Below are positions 1 to 6,394 of a stretch of DNA of 8,427 bases, piece by piece. The translations under genes were made by a program, and so were the position numbers. The number at the start of each line of letters is the position of its first letter. The first letter of the stretch is position 1. The notes below the pieces were generated by a model that worked only from the letters and a program-made list of their open reading frames with translations, searched no databases and was not told where the DNA came from. The DNA is from Fidelibacterota bacterium UBA7300 (GTDB lineage Bacteria; Fidelibacterota; Marinisomatia; Marinisomatales; UBA2128): the NCBI GenBank assembly GCA_002471865.1, contig DKQU01000059.1, positions 1-8,427 of the forward strand. Direction: 5' to 3'.

Positions 1-1031
1 TGGATGCTGAAGTCGTCATAATAGCTGTCGTGATCGACGCTCAGGTGAAATATTCGGCGGATTGTTTCTTGACCACCCAAATGCTCGGAAATATAACGGA
101 AGAAGATAAAACTACCGTACCATCGAGTGCTGCTGTCCAGATCCAGCGCAGAACCGGGATCTTTAAACCAGTCGAGCAGATATTGGTAGTTGTCGTTGAT
201 ATCATCGAAGACCTCATCTTCAATCCAGGTGGCGGTCGCTTCCATCAGCCATGTCGCCTCCCAGCCGTCGTAGCCAAACTGAATGGCGTGGAAGTATTCA
301 TGAGCAATCGTTACTTGTATACTTTCGGTTTCCGATGTGGGGAAGCCGCTGTAGTTATTGCGAATGACCATGTAGCTTGTGTAAGCATTTACCTCTGTTC
401 GGGATGTATTTTCGTTATCTCCGCTGTAAGAGTCAGCCATATACTCCGGGTTGACATATCCGTATAGTCCCCACGATAATGATTTTACGTAGATGTCATA
501 TTTCTTATCACCTCCGTTATCTGAGTACCAGTCATCTGATGGCGGTAAATTGAATTCGTATTCATCCAATTCCAGGGAATCTACAGAAGTGAGTGCGGCG
601 GCGATAACCTCGATGTAATCTGGTGTTCCATCCGCATCGGAATCGGTGGCGTCTACGGCATCACTGCCGGAAGTTGTATAGTGGATGAGGAAGTTAGACA
701 GTCCATATGTCGCATCCAATCCGGTGGGGCGGGAGAGAGATGCATGATTACCAAACATCTTAACACCAATTGAGGCAAGGCGATCGACTGTTTTTTGAGA
801 AAGTAAATGATAATTTCTCCGAAGGCTCTGAATTACATGTGTACCACATTTTATTGGATCGTGATTTTGCGGCGTGGTTGCAATAGTGAGCAGACGGACA
901 CTTTCTATTACCCACTCATCTCGTGACAGCTCTCCTTTATCATAGAGAGATCTCAATAGAGTAAGATCATCTTCTGCGGAAAGTGAGTATAATATCAAAA
1001 GAAGGTATGACACAAATATCAGGAACTTCAT
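1..1031 (-). CDS. Secreted zinc metalloprotease, MXAN_6640-like (C-terminus cut off by window edge)
   Basis: The minus-strand frame is open from an ATG at 1031 to the left edge, giving at least 343 residues with no stop; the C-terminus lies outside the window. Residues 1-19 form a signal peptide (MKFLIFVSYLLLILYSLSA), so the product is probably exported. An HEYFH motif at residues 244-248 (plus-strand 288-302) matches the HExxH zinc-binding and catalytic signature of metallopeptidases. The segment MEATATWIED follows, and Glu264 is the likely third zinc ligand. This HEYFHAIQFGYD...WLMEATATW arrangement is what I know from the MXAN_6640 family of putative metalloproteases. Before it, residues 130-138 read DxDxDGxxD, a calcium-binding-loop pattern. 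The substrate is unknown. The start is supported by the signal peptide and by lying 5 nt after the stop of the upstream AMIN-like gene, so the two are probably cotranscribed. Members often carry C-terminal sorting or beta-sandwich domains; that part cannot be seen here. Confidence 0.87.
   Translation of the reverse strand, partial: MKFLIFVSYLLLILYSLSAEDDLTLLRSLYDKGELSRDEWVIESVRLLTIATTPQNHDPIKCGTHVIQSLRRNYHLLSQKTVDRLASIGVKMFGNHASLSRPTGLDATYGLSNFLIHYTTSGSDAVDATDSDADGTPDYIEVIAAALTSVDSLELDEYEFNLPPSDDWYSDNGGDKKYDIYVKSLSWGLYGYVNPEYMADSYSGDNENTSRTEVNAYTSYMVIRNNYSGFPTSETESIQVTIAHEYFHAIQFGYDGWEATWLMEATATWIEDEVFDDINDNYQYLLDWFKDPGSALDLDSSTRWYGSFIFFRYISEHLGGQETIRRIFHLSVDHDSYYDDFSI
618..644 (-). other. 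Predicted calcium-binding loop DxDxDGxxD in the metalloprotease
   Basis: Residues 130-138 of the metalloprotease read D-S-D-A-D-G-T-P-D, then YIE. This matches the acidic loop found in EF-hand, dockerin and thrombospondin type-3 repeats. In this protease family the stretch before the catalytic domain commonly has a DxDGxPDYxE signature. Calcium binding is inferred from the pattern; it might stabilise the extracellular enzyme. Confidence 0.5.
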
Positions 1032-1036
1032 TTGCT

Positions 1037-1672
1037 TTACTCTTGTTTGTCTGATGTTTTTGAAGGAGATGATTTCATCCACAAATATCCAGCCACAAGT
1101 ACAACTGATCCAGTAAGGAAATCAATAGATTTGGAGTCCACTAATCCCTTTGCGATCAAACCGCTTCCGGAAGCCATTACTAGATAGGATAGTGGATTAG
1201 GTCTAACGGATTGCTCATTCAAAAGATCGGTTTCATTAAGACTTGCAACTGTATCTCCAATGGGACTTCGCATGGTAATGAGGACTTCATCTGTTCCATT
1301 ATCAAGAATATTGAAGGCGGAAAGTTTATCAGAAAGTTGGAAATTTAATTGAACTGCGTCATCCATCTGGTGAGATTGAAAATCGATTACAATACTGGTT
1401 TCCGTAAATGTTTTCTCAATAGTTGTGTCAATCCGACACCCTACGAGAGTTACATAAAACCATCCGTTATCTGCTTCCCACGCAGTAACATCTTGGGGAA
1501 GAGTCCCGTCAGTTGTAATCGTAATAATCGTTCCATTCATTTTTTGAGATATGGCTAAACTCTGGATTTGGATTAGACGATTATTTTCTTCAGCCAATAA
1601 GTTAGATAAACCTGAAAAGATGATTGTCAGCAAAATTGGTCGAATAATTGACTTTATGATTATAGCAAACAT
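1037..1672 (-). CDS. Secreted or membrane-anchored protein with AMIN-like domain
   Basis: This 211-residue protein starts with a hydrophobic signal sequence (residues 2-27, probable cleavage near LLA-EE). Residues about 33-135 are a run of beta-strand-like segments (IQSLAISQKMNGTIITITT, GWFYVTLVGCRID, AVQLNFQLSDKLSAFNI, EVLITMRSP). They resemble the AMIN domain, which in AmiC and PilQ targets proteins to peptidoglycan or the periplasmic face of the envelope. That assignment is by pattern only and could be wrong. Two hydrophobic stretches near the C-terminus (about 162-176 and 185-199), followed by a polar Lys/Ser-rich tail, suggest a C-terminal membrane anchor. It is the first gene of a minus-strand pair with the secreted metalloprotease, separated by 5 nt, so a shared envelope role is plausible. 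The ATG at 1672 has no clear Shine-Dalgarno sequence, but the next Met is residue 45, past the signal peptide, which favours this start. Confidence 0.8.
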   Translation of the reverse strand: MFAIIIKSIIRPILLTIIFSGLSNLLAEENNRLIQIQSLAISQKMNGTIITITTDGTLPQDVTAWEADNGWFYVTLVGCRIDTTIEKTFTETSIVIDFQSHQMDDAVQLNFQLSDKLSAFNILDNGTDEVLITMRSPIGDTVASLNETDLLNEQSVRPNPLSYLVMASGSGLIAKGLVDSKSIDFLTGSVVLVAGYLWMKSSPSKTSDKQE

Positions 1673-1709
1673 TGCAATTTGACGGTTGTTATGGATATGG
1701 TGTTGTTAA

Positions 1710-1739
1710 TGTATAATGAATATAAAAATTTTGATTCAA
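1710..1739 (-). promoter_or_regulatory. Candidate sigma70-type promoter for the AMIN/protease unit
   Basis: On the minus strand TTGAAT (1739-1734) and TATACA (1715-1710) are separated by 18 bp, each matching four of six consensus bases. Transcription would begin near 1703 and leave a leader of about 30 nt before the ATG at 1672. The match is modest in AT-rich DNA and the primary sigma factor of this organism may prefer another consensus. Confidence 0.35.
1712..1717 (+). promoter_or_regulatory. Candidate -10 element (TATAAT) for the TPR-ispG-comM run
   Basis: A perfect TATAAT lies about 63 bp before the TTG start at 1780, which would leave a leader of roughly 55 nt. The -35 is poor: TTATGG at 1689-1694 fits a 17-bp spacer and TTGTTA at 1686-1691 fits 20 bp. 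The hexamer overlaps the candidate -10 of the opposite-strand promoter, so the two directions could interfere. A TAnnTTTG (Bacteroidetes-type -7) match at 1757-1764 is an alternative but sits almost on the ribosome-binding site. Confidence 0.3.
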
Positions 1740-1770
1740 TTTTCCGTTCTCCATTGTATATTTGTGAACC

Positions 1771-1774
1771 GAGG
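1771..1774 (+). promoter_or_regulatory. Ribosome-binding site GAGG that supports a TTG start
   Basis: GAGG lies 5 nt before the TTG at 1780. An in-frame TGA at 1765-1767 rules out any start further upstream, and starting at a later Met would cut into the signal peptide. Together these make TTG the likely initiation codon of the first TPR gene. Confidence 0.6.
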
Positions 1775-1779
1775 TTCCC

Positions 1780-3402
1780 TTGAACAGACTCACCAAATAT
1801 ATAACTCGCTTTCTGGTTTACCTTTTAATGTTGGGCATGTTCCCACTTGCTTCTTTCCAGTTAAACGCATCTAATAACTCTACAACGACACAAGATAAGA
1901 AAAAGAAAAAGAAGAAAAAAAAGAAAGGTCAACCCCAAAAGAAATCTCAAAAGAGTAAAGGAAAAAAGAAAAAATCTTCAAAGAAAAAGAGACCAAAGGG
2001 GAAGAAAAAGTCTAAAAAAAGTACGAAGAAGAAAACATCTAAAAAGAAACCATCTAAAAAGAAATCAACTAAGAAAAGTAAGAAAAAATCAGTAGAGAAA
2101 AAAACAGCTCCAGTAAAACAACGTAGTGTATATCAGGTTTCTGATGATATTTTCCAACTGACTCATGATTTGGATGTCAGCATGCGTCGAATGGATAAAG
2201 CACTTCATAGTTTAAAACCTACACATCCTGAAAAGACAAAACTTCCCGCAGGTGAGAGACTCCAGCGAGTTGAAAAGCGTGCGGCAGAGCAACCCGAAAG
2301 TATTCTTGCTCAACGTGAATTAGCACTGGAATACGAACGGAAAGGGTTGTATTCAAAATCTAAGGATATTTATCTCCGATTAATTGGAAGTAATCCTTCA
2401 GTTGCCGATTATCACTATTTTCTCGGATCACTTTATTCGAAAATGGGCCAGCACCACAAAGCACGCTTCGCCTATGAAGAAGCGCTTGAAATTGAGCCCA
2501 ATCACATCGGAACAATCAATGCTCTCGCACTCTATTCTGGCGAACCTCAGGGCGACAAGATGGCACAAGACCTCTTTAGTAAAGCCGCCGCAGTAGAGCC
2601 TGATGGTCCAGCTAGCCTGTTGAATCTCGTCCGGGAGAGTCTGGAGCGAAGTTCTTATGACGAAGCCCTTTCACTGGCTAGCAATGGTGTGTCTCGTTAT
2701 CCTGACAACCACATTTTCCCTTATTTGGAAGGTCAAGCTTACGAGAATCTTGGTGAATTTGAGCAAGCAAAGAAATCGTATAAAACAAGCCTATCAATGG
2801 ACAGAAACGATCCAACCGCTGGAGTCGCTTTAGGAAATCTTTACTATAATCAAGGTAATTTCCTTTATGCAGCTGTTACGTACGACAATGTTTTACCGAT
2901 TGTACCTCAAGATACAGAATTAAGGTTTAAGCAAGGATTGAGCTACTTTAGAGCGTTTGAATGGAACAAAACCGCTGCTGCATGGGAAGATCTTTTGATA
3001 TACGCACCGAATCATCCTGAGGTTCGTCTTCTTTTGCCTCAAGTGTATTATATCATGAGCAACGAATACAATCGCAGCGGATATACCGATTTGGGGCGAC
3101 AAGCTTTCGCCAATGCACTGGCAGTAAATCCCAATACCCACGATTGGCTGTCAAAAGCTTTGCGGACTTCCGGGGAATATTATAGAGAGCACGGTCTTTA
3201 CCGGGAAGCTCTCCGTTCATATCAAGATGCCATTGATATAGATCCTGGTGACCCAGAACATTACAACGGTCTAGGTATCACTTATTGGCACATGGGTGAG
3301 AAAGAAATGGCTGCCGCTGCATGGCAGAAAAGCCTCCTTATCCAGCCGGATGAGAATAGTGCTCAAGGTTGGCTAATCATAGCCAACCGGGGCAATTCTT
3401 AA
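1780..3402 (+). CDS. Secreted tetratricopeptide-repeat protein with a long lysine-rich segment
   Basis: This 540-residue protein starts at a rare TTG codon with GAGG just upstream. Residues 1-30 look like a signal peptide (basic start, hydrophobic FLVYLLMLGMFPLASF, then LNA). Residues 40-113 are extraordinarily lysine-rich: 44 Lys, one Arg and a single acidic residue in 74. A helical link (about 117-146) follows, then about nine to ten TPR-like helix pairs from about residue 174 to 527, for example REHGLYREALRSYQDAIDID and NGLGITYWHMGEKEMAAAAW, spaced near 34 residues. TPR arrays scaffold protein-protein contacts; no catalytic motif is visible. The export prediction and the polycation suggest a periplasmic or surface role in contact with anionic polymers such as LPS, peptidoglycan, teichoic-like polymers or nucleic acid, but this is inference. 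It heads the plus-strand run, 44 nt before a second secreted TPR gene. If the signal peptide were not used, the lysine tract could instead bind DNA or RNA in the cytoplasm, as histone-H1-like bacterial tails do. Confidence 0.88.
   Translation: MNRLTKYITRFLVYLLMLGMFPLASFQLNASNNSTTTQDKKKKKKKKKKGQPQKKSQKSKGKKKKSSKKKRPKGKKKSKKSTKKKTSKKKPSKKKSTKKSKKKSVEKKTAPVKQRSVYQVSDDIFQLTHDLDVSMRRMDKALHSLKPTHPEKTKLPAGERLQRVEKRAAEQPESILAQRELALEYERKGLYSKSKDIYLRLIGSNPSVADYHYFLGSLYSKMGQHHKARFAYEEALEIEPNHIGTINALALYSGEPQGDKMAQDLFSKAAAVEPDGPASLLNLVRESLERSSYDEALSLASNGVSRYPDNHIFPYLEGQAYENLGEFEQAKKSYKTSLSMDRNDPTAGVALGNLYYNQGNFLYAAVTYDNVLPIVPQDTELRFKQGLSYFRAFEWNKTAAAWEDLLIYAPNHPEVRLLLPQVYYIMSNEYNRSGYTDLGRQAFANALAVNPNTHDWLSKALRTSGEYYREHGLYREALRSYQDAIDIDPGDPEHYNGLGITYWHMGEKEMAAAAWQKSLLIQPDENSAQGWLIIANRGNS
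1897..2118 (+). repeat. Lysine-codon low-complexity tract (A/G-rich coding strand)
   Basis: This stretch encodes residues 40-113 of the TPR protein using almost only AAA and AAG, with Ser/Thr/Pro/Gly interruptions. It opens with ten consecutive Lys codons. The coding strand is nearly all purine, a strong local strand asymmetry unlike the neighbouring DNA. The longest A run is eight bases (1915-1922). Confidence 0.9.
2026..2085 (+). repeat. Imperfect 15-bp tandem repeat encoding KKKxS pentads
   Basis: Within the lysine tract, residues 83-97 read KKKTS, KKKPS, KKKST and the pattern then decays (KKSKKKS). At DNA level the unit is about AAAAAGAAACCATCT, seen about three times with changes. This suggests growth by local tandem duplication. 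Confidence 0.65.
3367..3388 (+). other. Perfect inverted repeat (RNA hairpin) at the 3' end of the first TPR gene
   Basis: GGTTGGCTA (3367-3375) and TAGCCAACC (3380-3388) are exact reverse complements around a 4-nt ATCA loop, giving a 9-bp stem. It lies inside the coding sequence (residues around GWLIIANR) and ends 11 nt before the TAA at 3400. It is not followed by a T-run, so it does not look like a standard intrinsic terminator. It could protect the 3' end of a processed transcript, cause partial termination, or be chance. Confidence 0.5.
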
Positions 3403-3446
3403 ACCGTATTATCTGCTGATTAACTTCTATAAAATTCTTATCTAGC

Positions 3447-4592
3447 ATGACTGTTTTCAGGTTATCTAATATTTGGTTTACTCTCTTCGTTTTAATGTTT
3501 GCTCTCTATCCTTCGATAATAACTGCTGCAGATAAAACCGGAGATGAAGTTGTTTGGCAAGGTATAAGCGCTTTCTATAATGAAGAATTTGATGAAGCGG
3601 TGGAAGTTTTAACTAAAGCACGGAATGACTTTCCCGAACATCCAACAGTTCACCTTGTCTGGGCTGTATCTCTCTGGCTCCGTGCTCAAGCCAAGGATGG
3701 TTATAAAGTGGCTCACACAGCTTTGGAGAAGTCTAGTGCTGAAATCATTCCTGTATATCAGCAATTGCTGAAAAAGTATCCTCGCGATCCGGATTATCAG
3801 CTGAATATGGCAACTACGCAGGGATTGCTGGCAAGAGTTGCATTGGGTAAAAAAGATTGGCTCGGAGTGGTCTCTTCTGGTATCAAAGGATATAAAGGAG
3901 CAAGGGCTGTACACCAGAATCATCCGGAAATATATGATTCTTATCTCCCTCTAGGAGTGCTCAATTATTATGTGGGCCGTAGTTCATCTGCTGTGCAAGT
4001 TTTAGGAAATATTTTTGGAATAGAAGCCAACTCAGACATTGGTCTTCAGCAAATTAATTTGGCAGTAGAGAAAGGAGAATATGCACGAGTTGAGGCGACG
4101 TCAATTTTGGCCTATATCTATCTCTGGATTCAGGATGATCCCCAATTAGCATTGATTTATTGCGACAAACTTAGAAGTGAATTCCCGAAAAGCGCCTACT
4201 ATCATCATATTTATACAGAAGCTCTTCTTCAGTTGAAGCGTTTGGACGAAGCAGAAATGAGCCTGGCTGTTACTCAGAAAATGGCTGATGATAATCTTCC
4301 AGCATCAAAAAAGGCTTGGCAGCCAACGTTGAAATACCAACGGGCACTATTGAATTTTCATCTTGGAGATCTGGATGAAGCCCTGAAACTTGTATCTGCG
4401 TCCATTAACGATTTCAACGCGGAATTAGACACACCTCTAGGTTATGGCTACCTATTAAGAGGGATGATTTACGATCTGAAAGGTAAGCGGCGGAAAGCGA
4501 TCGCAAATTATCAGGCAGCAGTTAAATTAGAAAACTATACAACTGCTGTTACGAAGGCGAAGCGGTATTTAAAGGAACCTTATCAAAAGTAG
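3447..4592 (+). CDS. Secreted tetratricopeptide-repeat protein
   Basis: This 381-residue protein has an N-terminal signal peptide (hydrophobic core about residues 9-25, likely cleavage near ITA-AD). The rest is alpha-helical with TPR-like pairs: GISAFYNEEFDEAVEVLTKA near residues 39-58, HHIYTEALLQLKRLDEAEMS in the middle, and QRALLNFHLGDLDEALKLVS and LRGMIYDLKGKRRKAIANYQ near the C-terminus. A central block (about 155-200, with DSYLPLGVLNYYVG and LGNIFGIEA) is not classic TPR. Its YYVG-type motif followed by a long helical array recalls bacterial relatives of the TTC39/Iml2 family, but that is only an impression. A protein-interaction role in the periplasm is likely; the partner is unknown. 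It follows the lysine-rich TPR gene by 44 nt and precedes ispG by 50 nt. The ATG has no visible Shine-Dalgarno sequence but is fixed by the signal peptide. Confidence 0.85.
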   Translation: MTVFRLSNIWFTLFVLMFALYPSIITAADKTGDEVVWQGISAFYNEEFDEAVEVLTKARNDFPEHPTVHLVWAVSLWLRAQAKDGYKVAHTALEKSSAEIIPVYQQLLKKYPRDPDYQLNMATTQGLLARVALGKKDWLGVVSSGIKGYKGARAVHQNHPEIYDSYLPLGVLNYYVGRSSSAVQVLGNIFGIEANSDIGLQQINLAVEKGEYARVEATSILAYIYLWIQDDPQLALIYCDKLRSEFPKSAYYHHIYTEALLQLKRLDEAEMSLAVTQKMADDNLPASKKAWQPTLKYQRALLNFHLGDLDEALKLVSASINDFNAELDTPLGYGYLLRGMIYDLKGKRRKAIANYQAAVKLENYTTAVTKAKRYLKEPYQK

Positions 4593-4642
4593 TCATTTCC
4601 GTTGGCTTTCTCTGAACCTCATTATAACTTCGATTTAATGTA

Positions 4643-5734
4643 ATGGAATCAACTGCACCTATAACGCGTCGGAAAACCAGTCAAGTCATGGTGGGAGACA
4701 TCCCAATCGGAGGCGGAGCACCCATTTCTGTCCAGTCTATGACGACTACTAAAACTCACGATGTTTCGGCTACACTTCAAGAGATCGAACGGCTGGAAGA
4801 GGCAGGATGTCAGATCATCCGCGTTACTGTGCCTGACGAGCCAGCTGCCAAAGCGCTGCCTGAAATCAAAAAGCGAATGACCGTACCTTTGGTGGCTGAT
4901 ATTCACTTTGACTATAGAATGGCTCTGCATGCCGTAGATGCCGGCGCGGATAAAATACGAATTAATCCAGGCAACATCGGCAGCCGCGATAGAGTGGAAG
5001 AGGTGTTGAAGAAGGTGAAAGGTGCAGGACTTCCTATCCGGATCGGTGTAAATGCCGGTAGTTTGGAGAAAGATCTCTTGGAACAATACGGTTATCCTAC
5101 TGCCGAAGCGATGGTTGAGAGCGCTCGCCGTCACATCAATATTTGCAGTGAGTTTGAATTTGAGGATATCATTGTTTCGCTGAAATCATCCGATGTTCGG
5201 CTAATGATAGATTCAAACAGACTGTTCGCAGAACATTTCGACTATCCACTCCATCTTGGAGTTACTGAAGCCGGCCCCTTAAAAAGTGGTACGGTAAAAT
5301 CTGCAGCTGGAATGGGAACACTCTTGGCTGACGGAATCGGCGACACAATCAGAGTAAGTTTGACTGACGATCCCGTTGAAGAAGTACATGTGGGATTTGA
5401 GATTTTGAAATCACTTGGATTGGCGTCAAAAGGTGTTACTATTATTTCCTGTCCGACATGTGGTCGCTTGGAAGTAGATCTGTTTAAAATTACAGGAGAA
5501 ATGGAAGAAAAACTGAAGGATGTGAAAGAGCCCATGACACTCGCATTAATGGGGTGTGCTGTAAATGGTCCCGGAGAAGCGACTCATGCTGATATAGGTA
5601 TTGCATTTGGTAAGGGAGGCGGGTTACTTTACAAAGATGGAAAGAAATTAGAAAAAGTGAAAGAAAATGAAGCAGCTTCACGTCTTTTAGAAATAATCAA
5701 AACAGATAAGAAGGAAAACAACAAAAAGGTGTAG
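4643..5734 (+). CDS. ispG: 4-hydroxy-3-methylbut-2-en-1-yl diphosphate synthase (IspG/GcpE)
   Basis: IspG catalyses the penultimate step of the MEP pathway: reductive ring opening of MEcPP to HMBPP, a precursor of all isoprenoids, using a [4Fe-4S] cluster and an electron donor such as flavodoxin or ferredoxin. The 363-residue length matches the short two-domain bacterial form, without the extra central domain found in plants, Chlamydia and Bacteroidetes proper. The N-terminal TIM-barrel shows the family signatures GGGAPISVQSMT (residues 23-34), VADIHFDYRMAL (84-95) and KIRINPGNIG (104-113). The C-terminal cluster domain has Cys270 and Cys273 in SCPTCGR, Cys305 in GCAVNGPGE, and Glu312; these are the four expected cluster ligands, so the enzyme looks intact. 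The last dozen residues are Lys/Asn-rich. The start at 4643 lacks a Shine-Dalgarno sequence but gives the usual N-terminal spacing before the RRKTxQVxVG motif. It is 50 nt after a TPR gene and 4 nt before a small secreted protein. Confidence 0.97.
   Translation: MESTAPITRRKTSQVMVGDIPIGGGAPISVQSMTTTKTHDVSATLQEIERLEEAGCQIIRVTVPDEPAAKALPEIKKRMTVPLVADIHFDYRMALHAVDAGADKIRINPGNIGSRDRVEEVLKKVKGAGLPIRIGVNAGSLEKDLLEQYGYPTAEAMVESARRHINICSEFEFEDIIVSLKSSDVRLMIDSNRLFAEHFDYPLHLGVTEAGPLKSGTVKSAAGMGTLLADGIGDTIRVSLTDDPVEEVHVGFEILKSLGLASKGVTIISCPTCGRLEVDLFKITGEMEEKLKDVKEPMTLALMGCAVNGPGEATHADIGIAFGKGGGLLYKDGKKLEKVKENEAASRLLEIIKTDKKENNKKV
5727..5731 (+). promoter_or_regulatory. Ribosome-binding site AAGGT inside the end of ispG
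   Basis: AAGGTG overlaps the last codons of ispG and ends about 7 nt before the ATG at 5739. This is one of the few clear Shine-Dalgarno sequences in the window, and it ties translation of the next gene to ribosomes finishing ispG. Confidence 0.6.
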
Positions 5735-5738
5735 ACTT

Positions 5739-6188
5739 ATGAAGAAATTCATCATCTCACTCCTGATAATCTCAGGAATTGGACTGGCACAAAACGACCC
5801 TTCACCACTGGTTCTTTATTGGAAGACATTGGATGAAGGGGAGAAAGCAATTTTCTTGATGGCTTACCTTACTCAAGTGCACGAGACGCATGACGAAATG
5901 ATTGCAGAAACCGGCCATGGACAAATGACAAAGTGGTTTTTTGAAAATCAGGCTGAGACAGCTTATAAGATTCTTGATGAGTTAGAACAGACTGATATCT
6001 CCAAATTCGTACATTGGATTGATGAATATTACAGTGAGAAAATCTTTGCCAGTCGACCGTTTCATGAGGCTTTAGACTATGCATTTGTTTTTTCACAACA
6101 GAAGGGGACGACGATGACGGAGAAAATCGAGAGCCTTCTGGGAGAAATGGAAGAGAGCGGTGGATTGAAAAAGATTCAGGATGAGTAA
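5739..6188 (+). CDS. Small secreted helical protein, unknown function
   Basis: I do not recognise this 149-residue protein. Residues 1-17 are a clear signal peptide (MKKFIISLLIISGIGLA, cleavage before QN), and there is no lipobox cysteine, indeed no cysteine at all. The mature part is predicted mostly alpha-helical and acidic. It has a cluster of histidines (48, 51, 60, 92, 109), including HETHDE at 48-53, which recalls but does not match the HExxH zinc motif because the spacing is HxxH. Tryptophans at 28, 66 and 93 suggest a compact fold. The gene starts 4 nt after ispG with a good ribosome-binding site and is followed after 5 nt by a small membrane protein, so it is part of the same transcription unit. 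A periplasmic helper or chaperone-like role is possible, but nothing in the sequence proves it. Confidence 0.8.
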   Translation: MKKFIISLLIISGIGLAQNDPSPLVLYWKTLDEGEKAIFLMAYLTQVHETHDEMIAETGHGQMTKWFFENQAETAYKILDELEQTDISKFVHWIDEYYSEKIFASRPFHEALDYAFVFSQQKGTTMTEKIESLLGEMEESGGLKKIQDE

Positions 6189-6193
6189 CAGGA

Positions 6194-6391
6194 GTGAAAT
6201 TTTTTGTTCCCAAAATCATTATTGAATGGCGATCCATCTTTCGTGAAGGCGGTGTTAAACTGCTTATTCGACGGAAAGGGTGGAGCATAGTTTTTCTTTT
6301 TTTGATATTTTATTTAATTCGTGACAGTTTTCTTTATATTCTGATTCCATACCTTGCTGTAAATGGAATTATCACCTGTTCAAACTTCTAA
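6194..6391 (+). CDS. Small membrane protein, unknown function
   Basis: This 65-residue protein begins with a GTG codon 5 nt after the stop of the preceding gene. An in-frame TGA at 6182-6184 leaves no alternative upstream start, so translation is probably coupled to the previous gene. It has a basic N-terminal half (EWRSIFREGGVKLLIRRKGW, residues 11-30) and then two short hydrophobic stretches (about 31-42 and 46-60) split by a charged Arg43-Asp44 pair. That suggests a hairpin or one long kinked membrane segment with the basic end in the cytoplasm. A single Cys62 lies near the C-terminus. I do not recognise a family. Coding status is supported by its tight packing between genes (3 nt before comM), a sensible membrane-protein composition and a lack of stops, though the short length keeps some doubt. 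Confidence 0.72.
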   Translation: MKFFVPKIIIEWRSIFREGGVKLLIRRKGWSIVFLFLIFYLIRDSFLYILIPYLAVNGIITCSNF

Positions 6392-6394
6392 CCG

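Larger units (their letters stand above)
1673..1779. promoter_or_regulatory. Divergent intergenic promoter region
   Basis: This 107-bp AT-rich spacer separates the minus-strand AMIN/protease pair from the plus-strand seven-gene run, so it must hold the promoters of at least the first gene on each side unless transcription reads in from elsewhere. Apart from the candidate elements listed separately I see no operator-like inverted repeat or riboswitch. Confidence 0.6.

Noticed and set aside
30..467. 145-residue open frame on the plus strand
   Set aside because: It lies opposite the metalloprotease, whose signal peptide, HEYFH motif and coupled upstream gene make the minus strand the coding one. 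The plus-strand translation shows no recognisable motif.
3403..3446. Possible terminator or promoter between the two TPR genes
   Set aside because: The spacer has no hairpin followed by T residues and no convincing -35/-10 pair; the only hairpin is inside the preceding gene.
4602..4628. Possible promoter TTGGCT - 15 bp - TATAAC before ispG
   Set aside because: The spacer is short, and the predicted start would leave only a few nucleotides before the ATG. In AT-rich spacer DNA such matches are common, so I do not call it.
4649..5134. 161-residue open frame on the minus strand
   Set aside because: Wholly antisense to the conserved IspG barrel; no independent signal.
5886..5897. HETHDE in the small secreted protein as a zinc protease motif
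   Set aside because: The spacing is HxxH, not HExxH, and no downstream ligand pattern is visible, so metallopeptidase activity is not supported.
5869..6288. 139-residue open frame on the minus strand
   Set aside because: Antisense to the small secreted protein and the small membrane protein. Its composition (many Ser, His, Phe, Pro) is typical of a shadow frame, and the plus-strand genes have a signal peptide, ribosome-binding site and operon spacing.
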